Origin: F1-60-MAGs027 sp044344715
GTDB lineage: Bacteria; Actinomycetota; Acidimicrobiia; Acidimicrobiales; Ilumatobacteraceae
Assembly (NCBI GenBank): GCA_044344715.1
Contig: JBIJCI010000020.1
Span: 1 to 29,239, forward strand
DNA: 29,239 bases
Direction of reading: 5' to 3'
Within the stretch, counting starts at the first letter, position 1; the number at the start of each line of letters is the position of its first letter. A model generated the notes under the pieces. It ran no database searches, was not told the origin of the DNA, and saw nothing but the letters and a program-made list of their open reading frames with translations. A program made the position numbers and the translations under genes. Positions 19,063 through 27,374 of the stretch are shown one piece after another.

Positions 19063-20487
19063 TCAGTGCAGGTACTGGCTGAGACCGCGCTTCACGAACT
19101 TGCCGTGGCCCTTGCGACCCTTGAACGTGTCGTTCTCGACCACGACCATTCCGCGCGAAAGCACGGTGTCGACCTTGCCGTCGACCTCGAAACCCTCCCA
19201 CGACGAGTGGTCCATGTTCATGTGGTGCTTGTCGTTGATGCCGATCCTGGTCTTCTTCGTCGGGTCCCAGACGAGGATGTCGGCGTCGGAACCCGGGGCG
19301 ATGATTCCCTTCTGCGGGTACATACCGAACATGCGGGCCGGGGTGGTGGCACAGGTTTCCACCCAACGCTCCAGCGTGATCTCGCCGAGTACGACACCCT
19401 GGTAGATCAGCTCCATGCGGTGCTCGACACCGCCCATGCCGTTGGGGATCTTGCTGAAGTTGCCGAGGCCGAGTTCCTTCTGGTCCTTGAAGCAGAACGG
19501 GCAGTGGTCGGTGGACACGATCGCCAGCTCGTTCATGCGCAGACCCTTCCAGAGGTCGGCGTGGTGGTGATGGTGGTCGTGCTTGGAACGGATCGGCGGG
19601 GAGCAGACGAACTTGGCGCCCTCGAAACCCGGACGCGCGAGGTGGTCCTCCAACGTCATGTAGAGGTACTGCGGGCACGTCTCGGCGAACACGTTGAGTC
19701 CCTCGTGCTGCGCTGCGGCCACCTCGTTGAGCGCGTCGGTGGCCGACATGTGCACGATGTACAGCGGCACGTTTCCGGCGACCTTGGAGAGGATGATCGC
19801 GCGGTGCGTGGCCTCGCCCTCGAGCAGGCTCGGGCGCGAGTACGAGTGGTACTTCGGGTCGGTCTGGCCGCGGGCCAGGTACTGCTGCACGAGCACGTCG
19901 ATGGCGATGCCGTTCTCGGCGTGCATCATGATCATCGCACCGTTCTCGGCGGCGGTCTGCATGGCCCGGAGGATCTGGCCGTCGTCGCTGTAGAAAACGC
20001 CCGGGTAGGCCATGAACAACTTGAAGCTGGTGACTCCCTCGTGGTCCACGAGGTACGTCATGTCCTTCAACGCCTGCTCGTCGATGCCGCCGATGATCTG
20101 GTGGAACGCGTAATCGATCGCACAGTTGCCGCCGGCCTTGCGGTGCCACTCCGCCAGACCGAGCTGCACGTTCTCGGTGTAGCGCTGCAACGCCATGTCG
20201 ACGATGGTGGTGACGCCGCCCCATGCGGCGGCGATGGTGCCGGTTTCGAACGTGTCGACCGCGGCGGTGCCGCCGAAGGGCAGCTCCATGTGCGTGTGCA
20301 CGTCGATACCACCGGGCACCACGTACTTGCCCGTGGCGTCGATCACCTTGTCGGCGGTGACACCCATTGCGTCGGCTTGACCGCGCGCGTAGACGGCGGC
20401 GATGGTCTCGCCATCGATGAGCACGTCCTGTTCGTGGCGACCGGTCGGACTGACGACGGTGCCGTTCTTGATGAGGATGCGGGCCAT
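19063..20487 (-). CDS. hydA: Dihydropyrimidinase (D-hydantoinase family)
   Basis: This 474-residue cyclic amidohydrolase has AAGGAG 6 bases before ATG 20487. It opens dihydrouracil or dihydrothymine (and often hydantoins) to N-carbamoyl-beta-amino acids. All metal ligands are present: His64 and His66 in DVHTHME, the carbamylated Lys156 in TSFKLFMAY, His189 in MMHAEN, His246 in YIVHMSA and Asp327 in STDHCPF. Tyr161 fits the substrate-contacting tyrosine after the lysine. Length is normal for bacterial enzymes. An oddity is a cluster of six histidines and one Asp at residues 303-309 before the last metal ligand. It lies 27 bases after the amidohydrolase gene and 51 before the dehydrogenase, in one operon. 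Substrate choice between dihydropyrimidines and hydantoins cannot be settled from sequence alone. Confidence 0.95.
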   Translation of the reverse strand: MARILIKNGTVVSPTGRHEQDVLIDGETIAAVYARGQADAMGVTADKVIDATGKYVVPGGIDVHTHMELPFGGTAAVDTFETGTIAAAWGGVTTIVDMALQRYTENVQLGLAEWHRKAGGNCAIDYAFHQIIGGIDEQALKDMTYLVDHEGVTSFKLFMAYPGVFYSDDGQILRAMQTAAENGAMIMMHAENGIAIDVLVQQYLARGQTDPKYHSYSRPSLLEGEATHRAIILSKVAGNVPLYIVHMSATDALNEVAAAQHEGLNVFAETCPQYLYMTLEDHLARPGFEGAKFVCSPPIRSKHDHHHHHADLWKGLRMNELAIVSTDHCPFCFKDQKELGLGNFSKIPNGMGGVEHRMELIYQGVVLGEITLERWVETCATTPARMFGMYPQKGIIAPGSDADILVWDPTKKTRIGINDKHHMNMDHSSWEGFEVDGKVDTVLSRGMVVVENDTFKGRKGHGKFVKRGLSQYLH

Positions 20488-20514
20488 GACGTACTCCTTA
20501 TCTAGGGGTGATGT

Positions 20515-21360
20515 TCAGCGGCGAACCAGTTCGGGATAGGCGTCGGGGCGACGGTCGCGGTAGAACGCCCAGCGGTCGCGCACCATCTTGATCTTGTCCA
20601 TGTCGAGGTCGCGCACGATCAACTCGGGCTTGTGCGGGTCGCCGACTTCACCGACGAACTTGCCTTCGGGATCGACGAAGTAGCTCTGACCGTAGAAATC
20701 GTCGTCGCCGTATTCGCTCTCGATGCCGACGCGGTTGATCGCACCGACGTAGTACATGTTGGCAACCGCCGATGCCGGCTGCTCGAGGCGCCAGATGTAC
20801 TCCGACAAGCCGCGGCTGGTGGCCGACGGGTTGAACACGAGTTCGGCACCGTTCAATCCGAGTGCGCGCCATCCTTCGGGGAAGTGGCGGTCGTAGCAGA
20901 TGTACACGCCGACCTTGCCGACCGCGGTTTCGAACACCGGGTACCCGTCCGTGCCGGGCGCGAAGTAGAACTTCTCCCAGAAGCCCTTCACCTGCGGAAT
21001 GTGTTGCTTGCGGTACTTGCCGAGGTAACGGCCGTCGGCGTCGATCACGGCGGCGGTGTTGTAGTAGAGACCCGGCTGCACGATCTCGTACATCGGCAGC
21101 ACGAGCACCATGCCGAGTTCCTTGGCGACGCTCTGGAAACGCTTGGTGGTGGGGCCGTCGGGGATGGCCTCGGTGTAGTCGTAGTACTTCGCATCCTGCA
21201 CCTGGCAGAAGTACGGGCCGTAGAACAACTCCTGGAAGCACATCACCTGTGCACCCTGCTTGGCGGCTTCACGGGCCGCAGCCTCGTGCTTGTCGATCAT
21301 CTTGTCCTTGGTGCCGGCCCAGTCGGTTTGCAACAACGCCGCGCGGATCGTACGTGCCAT
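20515..21360 (-). CDS. Beta-ureidopropionase-like amidohydrolase (nitrilase superfamily)
   Basis: This 281-residue carbon-nitrogen hydrolase starts at ATG 21360, with a GGGGG-type ribosome site about 7 bases upstream; no family sequence lies further upstream. It hydrolyses N-carbamoyl-beta-alanine (or related carbamoyl amino acids) to the amino acid, CO2 and ammonia. The catalytic triad is visible: Glu44 in FQELFYGPYF, Lys118 in KYRKQHIP and Cys155 in YICYDRHFPEG. The segments NGAELVFNPSATSRGLSEYIW and AINRVG match beta-ureidopropionases, although the long N-terminal extension of the eukaryotic enzymes is absent. N-carbamoylputrescine amidase is the nearest alternative; the downstream dihydropyrimidinase favours the pyrimidine role. 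It is the first gene of the eight-gene operon, and a 12-bp palindrome lies 29 bases upstream. Confidence 0.9.
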   Translation of the reverse strand: MARTIRAALLQTDWAGTKDKMIDKHEAAAREAAKQGAQVMCFQELFYGPYFCQVQDAKYYDYTEAIPDGPTTKRFQSVAKELGMVLVLPMYEIVQPGLYYNTAAVIDADGRYLGKYRKQHIPQVKGFWEKFYFAPGTDGYPVFETAVGKVGVYICYDRHFPEGWRALGLNGAELVFNPSATSRGLSEYIWRLEQPASAVANMYYVGAINRVGIESEYGDDDFYGQSYFVDPEGKFVGEVGDPHKPELIVRDLDMDKIKMVRDRWAFYRDRRPDAYPELVRR

Positions 21361-21389
21361 TCGGTAACCCCCAAAGTTTCCCGTTGTAG

Positions 21390-21401
21390 ACCTTCCAAGG
21401 T
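21390..21401. promoter_or_regulatory. 12-bp palindrome in divergent promoter region, possible operator
   Basis: ACCTTCCAAGGT has 5-base arms that are exact reverse complements around a CC centre. It is 29 bases upstream of the first operon gene. TACCTT, a TANNNT-type -10 candidate for leftward transcription, overlaps it. A repressor site is plausible but unsupported by any regulator gene in this window. A second small hairpin (GCCCC, GCA loop, GGGGC) is at 21418-21430. Confidence 0.3.
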
Positions 21402-21482
21402 AGTGGCGGTGCGGTTCGCCCCGCAGGGGCATCGGTCGATCGAGCGGAGCCGTCGCCCTCGCCGTGCGGAGCGGGTACTGAC

Positions 21483-21488
21483 TACCGT
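21483..21488 (+). promoter_or_regulatory. Candidate -10 element for leaderless arylsulfatase transcript
   Basis: TACCGT fits the actinobacterial TANNNT -10 pattern and ends 6 bases before ATG 21495, so transcription would begin at the A of the start codon. No Shine-Dalgarno site is visible. No clear -35 is seen. This is a motif-only call. Confidence 0.35.
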
Positions 21489-21494
21489 TGCCGC

Positions 21495-23774
21495 ATGGCG
21501 CAGACGACACGGCCCCGGTTCGGCGGAACGATCGGAAGGACCTTCGACGATTCGACCCCGTGGTGGCCGGACGTTTCCATGGCCCCGGCCGGCTCGCCGA
21601 ACGTGGTGGTGGTGCTGCTCGACGACGTGGGGTTCGCCCAGTTCGGTTGCTACGGCAGCGATATCCGCACGCCGACCTTCGACGCACTCGCCGGCGGTGG
21701 TTTGCGCTTCAGCAACTACCACACCACGGCCCTCTGCTCGCCGACCCGCGCCGCACTGCTGACCGGTCGCAACCACCACAGCGTGGGAATGGGTCGCATT
21801 GCCGACCGCACGTCGGGATTCCCCGGCTACAACGCCGAGATGTCGCACGAGGACGGGATGCTCCCGGAGATCCTCGTACGGAACGGATACAGCACGTTCT
21901 GCGTCGGCAAGTGGCACCTCACGCCGCCGCACGAGCAGCAGATGGGTGCGCGACGCTGGCGCTGGCCGCTCGGTCGCGGGTTCGAGCGTTACTACGGATT
22001 CCTCGGCGGGGAAACCGACCAGTACTTCCCCGATCTCGTGTTCGACAACCACGAAGTCGATCCGCCGCGCAGCCCGGAGGAGGGATACCACCTCACCGAG
22101 GACATGGCCGACAAGGCGATCCTCTTCATGAACGATGCGCGAACAGCGCACCCGACCAAGCCGTTCTTCCTGTGGTTCGCACCGGGTGCCTGCCACGCAC
22201 CGCACCAGGCACCGAAGTCGTACATCGACGCGTACCGCGGACAATTCGACAAGGGGTGGGATGCGTGGCGGGAGGAGGTGTTCGCACGACAGGTGAAGTC
22301 GGGAATCATGCCGGGCGATACCGTGCTCAGCGAACGACCGCACTGGGTGCCGGCGTGGGACTCGCTCTCTTCGGACGAACGACGGCTGTACGCGCGGATG
22401 ATGGAGGTGTACGCCGGCTTCCTCACGCACACCGACGCACAGGTCGGACGACTCGTCGACCACATCAGGTCGCTCGGTGAGTTCGACGACACCATCTTCG
22501 TGGTGATGAGCGACAACGGCGCCTCGGCGGAGGGTGGACCGAAGGGTTCGTACAACGAGGTGTTCTTCTTCAACTTCGTGCCCGAGAGCCTCGAGGAGAA
22601 CCTGAAACGAATCGACCTGCTCGGCACGCCCGATGCGCACAACCACTACCCGTGGGGTTGGGCGTGGGCGGGAAACACGCCGTTCAAGCGGTGGAAGCGC
22701 GAGACGCACGAGGGAGGTGTCACCGACCCGATGATCGTGCACTGGCCGGCGGGCATCGCCGACCGCGGCGGTGTTCGGCACCAGTACGCACACGCGGTCG
22801 ACCTCATGCCGACGCTGCTCGACGTGCTGAAGATCGACGCACCGGCGGAGATCGCCGGGATCAAACAGAACCCGATCGAGGGAGTGAGTTTCGCCCACAC
22901 GTTCCGCGAGGCGAGCGCCCCGACGAAGCACCTCACCCAGTACTTCGAGATGATGGGCTCGCGCGCGATGTACCACGACGGATGGAAGGCCGTGGTGTTC
23001 CACCCGATGCCGGCGGTCGCCTACGACGGGAGCGATCCGAACCTGCCGTTCGACGAGGACCAGTGGGAGTTGTACAACGTCGCCAACGACCGCTCGGAGT
23101 CGAACGACCTCGCAGCGAGTCGCGGCGACAAGTTGCAGGAGATGATCGCGCTCTGGTGGAAGGAGGCCGAGGCGCACCGGGTGCTGCCGTTGAACAACCA
23201 GCCCGGCAAGTTCGGCGACCGCCGCCACCATCGCGAGCGCTACGTGTACCGGCCGGGCATCGGCTCGTTGCCCCGCGCCGTCGCGCCGAACCTGCACAAC
23301 CGCGGCTTCCGCGTGATCGCGGAGGTGGACTCGCCGGGTGTCGTCAACGGCACCGTCTGTGCCCACGGGTCGGCATCGGCGGGCTACGCCATCTACGTGC
23401 GCGACAACCGTCTGCACTACCTGCACAACTTCCTCGGCCTGCAGCAGTTCGTCGCCGCGGCGAACGTGCCGGTGCCGCGCGGCAGGCACCAATTGATCGT
23501 CGAGTTCACCATGACCGCGCGCTTCAAGGGCAACGTCGAGTTGTTCTACGACGATCTACCGGTCGGCTCGGCGGAGATTCCGATCACCGTGCCGTTCTTC
23601 TACGGAACCGCCGGCTTCACCGTCGGGTACCTGCGCGGGCACTCGGTGATCGCGGAGGAACACGCCCCGTTCGCATTCACACCCGGGGCACTGGCCACCG
23701 TGGTCGTCGAACCCGAGGGCTCGACGTGGCGCGATCCAGCGCGCGAGGACCGCGCCGCACGGGCAACGCAGTAA
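21495..23774 (+). CDS. Arylsulfatase, type I (formylglycine-dependent)
   Basis: This 759-residue sulfatase hydrolyses sulfate esters. The sulfatase signature is CSPTRAALLTGR with Cys81 as the residue converted to formylglycine. Metal and active-site positions expected for the family are visible: Asp43-Asp44 in LLDDVG, GKWHL with Lys139 and His141, the HAPH segment (234-237), Asp340-Asn341 in SDNG, and the lysine-rich PFKRWKRETHEGG. The C-terminal 190 residues or so form a beta-rich domain common in large bacterial arylsulfatases. There is no signal peptide, so it is predicted cytoplasmic. It diverges from the pyrimidine operon and is followed 6 bases later by a second formylglycine enzyme. 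No formylglycine-generating enzyme lies in the window. The natural substrate is unknown. Confidence 0.93.
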   Translation: MAQTTRPRFGGTIGRTFDDSTPWWPDVSMAPAGSPNVVVVLLDDVGFAQFGCYGSDIRTPTFDALAGGGLRFSNYHTTALCSPTRAALLTGRNHHSVGMGRIADRTSGFPGYNAEMSHEDGMLPEILVRNGYSTFCVGKWHLTPPHEQQMGARRWRWPLGRGFERYYGFLGGETDQYFPDLVFDNHEVDPPRSPEEGYHLTEDMADKAILFMNDARTAHPTKPFFLWFAPGACHAPHQAPKSYIDAYRGQFDKGWDAWREEVFARQVKSGIMPGDTVLSERPHWVPAWDSLSSDERRLYARMMEVYAGFLTHTDAQVGRLVDHIRSLGEFDDTIFVVMSDNGASAEGGPKGSYNEVFFFNFVPESLEENLKRIDLLGTPDAHNHYPWGWAWAGNTPFKRWKRETHEGGVTDPMIVHWPAGIADRGGVRHQYAHAVDLMPTLLDVLKIDAPAEIAGIKQNPIEGVSFAHTFREASAPTKHLTQYFEMMGSRAMYHDGWKAVVFHPMPAVAYDGSDPNLPFDEDQWELYNVANDRSESNDLAASRGDKLQEMIALWWKEAEAHRVLPLNNQPGKFGDRRHHRERYVYRPGIGSLPRAVAPNLHNRGFRVIAEVDSPGVVNGTVCAHGSASAGYAIYVRDNRLHYLHNFLGLQQFVAAANVPVPRGRHQLIVEFTMTARFKGNVELFYDDLPVGSAEIPITVPFFYGTAGFTVGYLRGHSVIAEEHAPFAFTPGALATVVVEPEGSTWRDPAREDRAARATQ

Positions 23775-23780
23775 CCGCGC

Positions 23781-25277
23781 ATGCCACGCGGGTTGCCGAA
23801 CATCCTGCTGGTCACGCTCGATCAGTTCCGCGGTGACTGCCTGTCGGTGCTCGGGCACCCGGTGGTGCGCACGCCGAACCTCGACGCACTCTCGCGCGAG
23901 GCAACCACGTTCGCCCGGCACTACAGCCAAGCCGCACCATGCTCGCCGGGGCGTGCCAGCCTCTACACCGGCACGTACCAGATGAACCACCGTGTGTGCT
24001 TCAACGGCTCGCCGCTCGACGACCGCTTCGACAACGTGGCGCGATTCGCGCGACGACTCGGATACGCACCGACGCTCTTCGGTTACACCGACCAGGGCGT
24101 CGATCCGCGCACCACGCACCGCGCCGATGATCCGCGCTTGTCGACGTACCAGGGCGTGCTGCCGGGTTTCGACTGGGTGCTCGACCTGAGCGAGCCGTAC
24201 ACGCCGTGGCTCGCGCACCTGCGCGAGCACGGCCACGAGTTCGACGACCACATCGCGGCATTGTCGAGCGAGCCGGACCGTGACGAGTCGCTCGGCATCT
24301 CCGGCTTCCTCACCGACCGCTTCCTCGCGTGGCACGACGAACGAACCGTTGACGGGAAGGACGCGCCGTGGTTCGCCCACCTCTCGTACCTGAGGCCGCA
24401 CCCGCCGTATGCGGCGGCCGGCAGGTGGTCGCGCGAGTACGACCCGGATGCGGTCGACATGCCGATCACCCCGGGTGCCGACCGCCACGGCTTCCACGAG
24501 GCCGTGATGCAGTTGCCCGACACGAGGGCGCCGTCGACCGAGCGGGGTATGCGCCGCATGCGAACGCAGTACTACGGCATGATCGGCGACGTGGATGCAC
24601 AGGTCGGACGCCTCGTCGCCGCGCTGCGCGAACGCGGGGAGTGGGACGACACGATCATCGTGATCACCGCCGACCACGGCGAACAACTCGGCGACCACGG
24701 CCTGCGCGAGAAGGTGGGCTTCTTCGAACAGAGCTACCGGATCGTCGGCATGCTGCGCTCACCCGTGCACCACGACGGACACAGCCGGGTGGTGGATGCG
24801 TTCACCGAGAACGTCGACGTGTTCCCCACGTTGTGCGAGCTGCTCGGAGCAACGACGCCGTCGCAGTGCGACGGTCGCTCGCTGGTGCCGTGGCTGGCCG
24901 GCGCCACGCCGGACGACTGGCGTGGGATGGCCACGTGGGAGTACGACTGGCGCCAGCTGTACATCTCCGATGCGGCCGACGGTGCCGCCCTCAATTGGCC
25001 CGACGACCGACGACTCGAACGACAGCACCTCTGCGTGCAGCGCGACGAACGGCACGCCTACGTGCAGTTCGGCAACGGCGACTGGTTGGCGTTCGACCTC
25101 GAGGCGGACGCGACGTGGCGAACGACGATCCGCGACCCGCAGCGGGTGCTGCCGCTCGCCCAGCGCATGCTCACCTGGCGGTCGCAGCACACCGAGCGAG
25201 CGTTGAGCGGTATGAGGCTTGAGTCCGGTGGCGTCGGCCGGTGGCCCGATCACGTGCCGTGGCGCGAAGGGACGTAG
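23781..25277 (+). CDS. Sulfatase-superfamily hydrolase, phosphonate monoester hydrolase type
   Basis: This 498-residue alkaline-phosphatase-superfamily enzyme starts 6 bases after the arylsulfatase, without a clear ribosome site. Asp14 (VTLDQFRGD) begins the metal site. The nucleophile is Cys54 in CSPGRASLYTG, the formylglycine motif. TADHGEQLGDHGL and the following Lys-Val-Gly-Phe-Phe supply further metal and substrate contacts. Features such as MNHR after the motif, LRPHPPY, the WE-DWR segment and the C-terminal TWRSQHTERALS closely recall rhizobial phosphonate monoester hydrolase and related promiscuous aryl sulfatases, as far as I remember that family. It could cleave phosphonate monoesters, phosphodiesters or sulfates; substrate is open. 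There is no signal peptide. The stop lies within one copy of a 24-bp imperfect repeat. Confidence 0.87.
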   Translation: MPRGLPNILLVTLDQFRGDCLSVLGHPVVRTPNLDALSREATTFARHYSQAAPCSPGRASLYTGTYQMNHRVCFNGSPLDDRFDNVARFARRLGYAPTLFGYTDQGVDPRTTHRADDPRLSTYQGVLPGFDWVLDLSEPYTPWLAHLREHGHEFDDHIAALSSEPDRDESLGISGFLTDRFLAWHDERTVDGKDAPWFAHLSYLRPHPPYAAAGRWSREYDPDAVDMPITPGADRHGFHEAVMQLPDTRAPSTERGMRRMRTQYYGMIGDVDAQVGRLVAALRERGEWDDTIIVITADHGEQLGDHGLREKVGFFEQSYRIVGMLRSPVHHDGHSRVVDAFTENVDVFPTLCELLGATTPSQCDGRSLVPWLAGATPDDWRGMATWEYDWRQLYISDAADGAALNWPDDRRLERQHLCVQRDERHAYVQFGNGDWLAFDLEADATWRTTIRDPQRVLPLAQRMLTWRSQHTERALSGMRLESGGVGRWPDHVPWREGT

Positions 25278-25325
25278 CGGCACGGCACGCATCAATACGG
25301 CCCGTGGCGCCAAGGAACGTAGCGG
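25257..25325. repeat. 24-bp imperfect direct repeat at convergent gene ends
   Basis: Bases 25257-25280 and 25302-25325 agree at 22 of 24 positions (CCGTGGCGC, AAGG, ACGTAGCGG in common). The first copy contains the end and stop codon of the rightward sulfatase-family gene; the second is in the last codons of the leftward transporter, read in the opposite sense. Only 14 bases separate the two genes, and no terminator hairpin is seen there. Confidence 0.7.
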
Positions 25326-26365
25326 ATCACCGCGAACGCGACGGCGAACGTGGTGACGGCGAGCCAGTCGACGAGCGCCTCGTCGGCGAGTCGCCACATC
25401 ACCACCACCATCAACGCGATCGACCCGCTCGAGACCGCGCGCAGGAATGCTGCGAAGGGTCGTGACCTCCCGGCAAGTGACACCACACGGTCGACGAATG
25501 CGGCGAAGACGAACGACGGACCGAAGATGCCGAGCGTCGCCACCAACGCACCGCCGAACCCGGCGAGGTGCCAACCGATGAACGTGGCGGTGGTGAACAC
25601 CGGGCCGGGTGTGAACTGCCCGACCGAGATGGCGTCGAGCAACACCTCGGGGGAAATCCAACCGCGGTCCACCACCTCACTCTCCAGGAACACGAGCAAC
25701 ACGTACCCGCTGCCGTAGATCACCGACCCGATTTGCAGGAAGACGAGGAAGATCCGCGTCATCGACGGCGTCACCGCAGCGAGGAGGATCGGGGCGAGCC
25801 AGACACCGGTGCGGCTCGTGCCGGGTCGGCTGCGCACCACCACGCCGAGAACGCCGACCACCGCCAGCACCAGCAACTCCGGAACACCGACCGCCGCGGC
25901 AACGAGTGCCACGACCACGACCAGCACGTCGCGCCGGTCGCGTACCGCCGTGGTGCGCAACGACCACAATGCGTCGAGCACGATCGCCGCCACGATCGGC
26001 ACGAGGAACCGCCGCACGTCGGCGATCACCGCACTCGTCAGCACGTCCCCGTACAACCACGCAACGGCGCACACGATGACGAATGCCGGAACGATGAACG
26101 ACACACCACCGGCGAGGAGCCCCCGCCACCCGGCCCGACGACCGCCGAGGGCCATTGCCATCTCGGTCGAGTTCGGGCCCGGCACCATGGCGCACGCCCC
26201 GACCATGCGGGCGAAGTCGTCCTCGCTCACCCACCCGTCACGCTGCACCACTCGGCGGCGCATCATCGCGATGTGAGCGGCGGGTCCGCCGATTCCGATG
26301 ATTCCGAGCCAGCCGAAGGTTCGCACCACCCCGGCCAGCCGTCCGTGTCGGTCCGAGGTCGGCAC
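25292..26365 (-). CDS. chrA: Chromate-transporter (CHR) family membrane protein, two-domain form
   Basis: This 357-residue integral membrane protein has two homologous halves. The first half has GIGGPAAHIAMMRRRVV, then ACAMVPGPNSTEMAMALGG. The second has GSVIYGSGYVLLVFLESEVV, then ISVGQFTPGPVFTTATFIG. These paired GG-P and PGP motifs define the long CHR family, whose characterised members export chromate; many members lack tested function. About ten hydrophobic segments are visible. I prefer GTG 26365: TATGCT on this strand lies 8 bases upstream as a -10, fitting a leaderless or near-leaderless mRNA. ATG 26386 would add 7 residues but overlaps the neighbouring start. It converges on the sulfatase pair and diverges from the Gfo/Idh/MocA gene. 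Confidence 0.88.
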   Translation of the reverse strand: MPTSDRHGRLAGVVRTFGWLGIIGIGGPAAHIAMMRRRVVQRDGWVSEDDFARMVGACAMVPGPNSTEMAMALGGRRAGWRGLLAGGVSFIVPAFVIVCAVAWLYGDVLTSAVIADVRRFLVPIVAAIVLDALWSLRTTAVRDRRDVLVVVVALVAAAVGVPELLVLAVVGVLGVVVRSRPGTSRTGVWLAPILLAAVTPSMTRIFLVFLQIGSVIYGSGYVLLVFLESEVVDRGWISPEVLLDAISVGQFTPGPVFTTATFIGWHLAGFGGALVATLGIFGPSFVFAAFVDRVVSLAGRSRPFAAFLRAVSSGSIALMVVVMWRLADEALVDWLAVTTFAVAFAVIRYVPWRHGPY

Positions 26366-26373
26366 GTTCGGCA

Positions 26374-26379
26374 AGCATA
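26374..26379 (-). promoter_or_regulatory. Candidate -10 element for the CHR transporter
   Basis: Read leftward, TATGCT fits TANNNT and ends 8 bases before GTG 26365. The alternative transporter start and the rightward Gfo/Idh/MocA start share the CATG at 26384-26387, leaving almost no room for two separate promoters. Motif evidence only. Confidence 0.35.
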
Positions 26380-26384
26380 GGCAC

Positions 26385-27374
26385 ATGAGGTTTCGTTGGG
26401 GCATCGCGGGAACCGGTCGCATCGCAACCGACTTCGTGCAGGCGCTCCGACAGGTGCCCGACGCCGAGGTGGTGGCGGTCTGTTCACGCAGCGAGGCGAC
26501 CGCACGGGAGTTCGCATTGCAGCGCAACATCCCGCGGTGGCACGGATCGTACGAGGAGCTGGCTTCCGACCCGAACGTCGACATCGTCTACGTGGCGACG
26601 CCGAACTCACGGCACCGCAGCGACACCGAGACGTACCTACGGGCAGGAAAGCACGTGTTGTGCGAGAAGCCGTTCGCGCTGAACGAAATCGAGGCGCGAT
26701 CGATGGTGAACACCGCGCTCGCGCAGGGTCGGTTCGTCATGGAGGCGATTTGGAGCCGGTTCCTCCCGGTGTACGTGGCACTCGGTCAGGTGCTGCAAGG
26801 CCAGCCGCTCGGACGTATCTCGCACGTGGAGGCCGACTTCGGCTTCTCCGCCCCGCTCGACCGCCGACACCGGCTCAACGACCCGGCACTCGGCGGCGGA
26901 GCCCTCCTCGACCTCGGCATCTACTGCCTGCACTTCGCGCGGTTCGTACTCGGGGGTCACGACTCGGTGGTGGCAACGGGCGAACTGAACGACCAGGGCG
27001 TCGACGTGGATGCGACCTACACGTTGTCGTACCGTTCCGGTGCCACCGCGACGTTACGCAGTACCACCCGTCACGCCACGCCGTGCACCGCAACGATCAC
27101 CGGCGAGCACGGCACGATCCGGCTCGAACGGCGGATGCACACCTCACCCGGTTTCACCGTGCAGATCAACGGCGAGGCCGAGCGATACCACCGGCACGAC
27201 GAGACGGGCCAGGGTCTGCGCCACCAGGTGTACGAGGTGCACCGCTGCATCGAGCACGGCTACGTGGAGAGCCCGCGACTCCCCCACGCCGAGACGCTCG
27301 CCTACGCGGCGACCATGGACGAGATCCGCCGTCAACTCGGCGTGCGCTACGCCAGCGACGCGCAGGTTGCATGA
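26385..27374 (+). CDS. Gfo/Idh/MocA-family NAD(P)-dependent oxidoreductase
   Basis: This 329-residue protein starts at ATG 26385 without a visible ribosome site. The N-terminal Rossmann domain has GTGRIATDFVQAL (9-21), VCSRS (32-36) and VATPNSRH (70-77). The family motif is CEKPFALN with Lys95. The C-terminal domain contains MEAIWSRFLPVY and GGGALLDLGIYCLHFAR, which recalls the dihydrodiol dehydrogenase / glucose-fructose oxidoreductase branch. Such enzymes oxidise or reduce sugars, inositols or diols; the substrate here is unknown. Its stop overlaps the start of the gamma-glutamyltransferase-family gene (ATGA), so the two are expressed together. The divergent CHR transporter begins within a few bases. 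Confidence 0.9.
   Translation: MRFRWGIAGTGRIATDFVQALRQVPDAEVVAVCSRSEATAREFALQRNIPRWHGSYEELASDPNVDIVYVATPNSRHRSDTETYLRAGKHVLCEKPFALNEIEARSMVNTALAQGRFVMEAIWSRFLPVYVALGQVLQGQPLGRISHVEADFGFSAPLDRRHRLNDPALGGGALLDLGIYCLHFARFVLGGHDSVVATGELNDQGVDVDATYTLSYRSGATATLRSTTRHATPCTATITGEHGTIRLERRMHTSPGFTVQINGEAERYHRHDETGQGLRHQVYEVHRCIEHGYVESPRLPHAETLAYAATMDEIRRQLGVRYASDAQVA

Noticed and set aside
21297..23492. A 731-codon open frame on the minus strand opposite the arylsulfatase
   Set aside because: It lies antisense to a gene with intact sulfatase motifs, is Arg/Val-rich low-complexity in composition and contains no domain signature. Such frames are expected in high-GC DNA.
26366..26584. N-terminal extension of the CHR transporter to 26584
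   Set aside because: The extra 73 residues are Arg/Ser/Thr-rich, not family sequence, and lie antisense to the start of the Gfo/Idh/MocA gene.
26396..27370. Long N-terminal extension of the gamma-glutamyltransferase-family gene
   Set aside because: The in-frame reading is an Arg-rich shadow of the Gfo/Idh/MocA gene; family sequence begins at ATG 27371.
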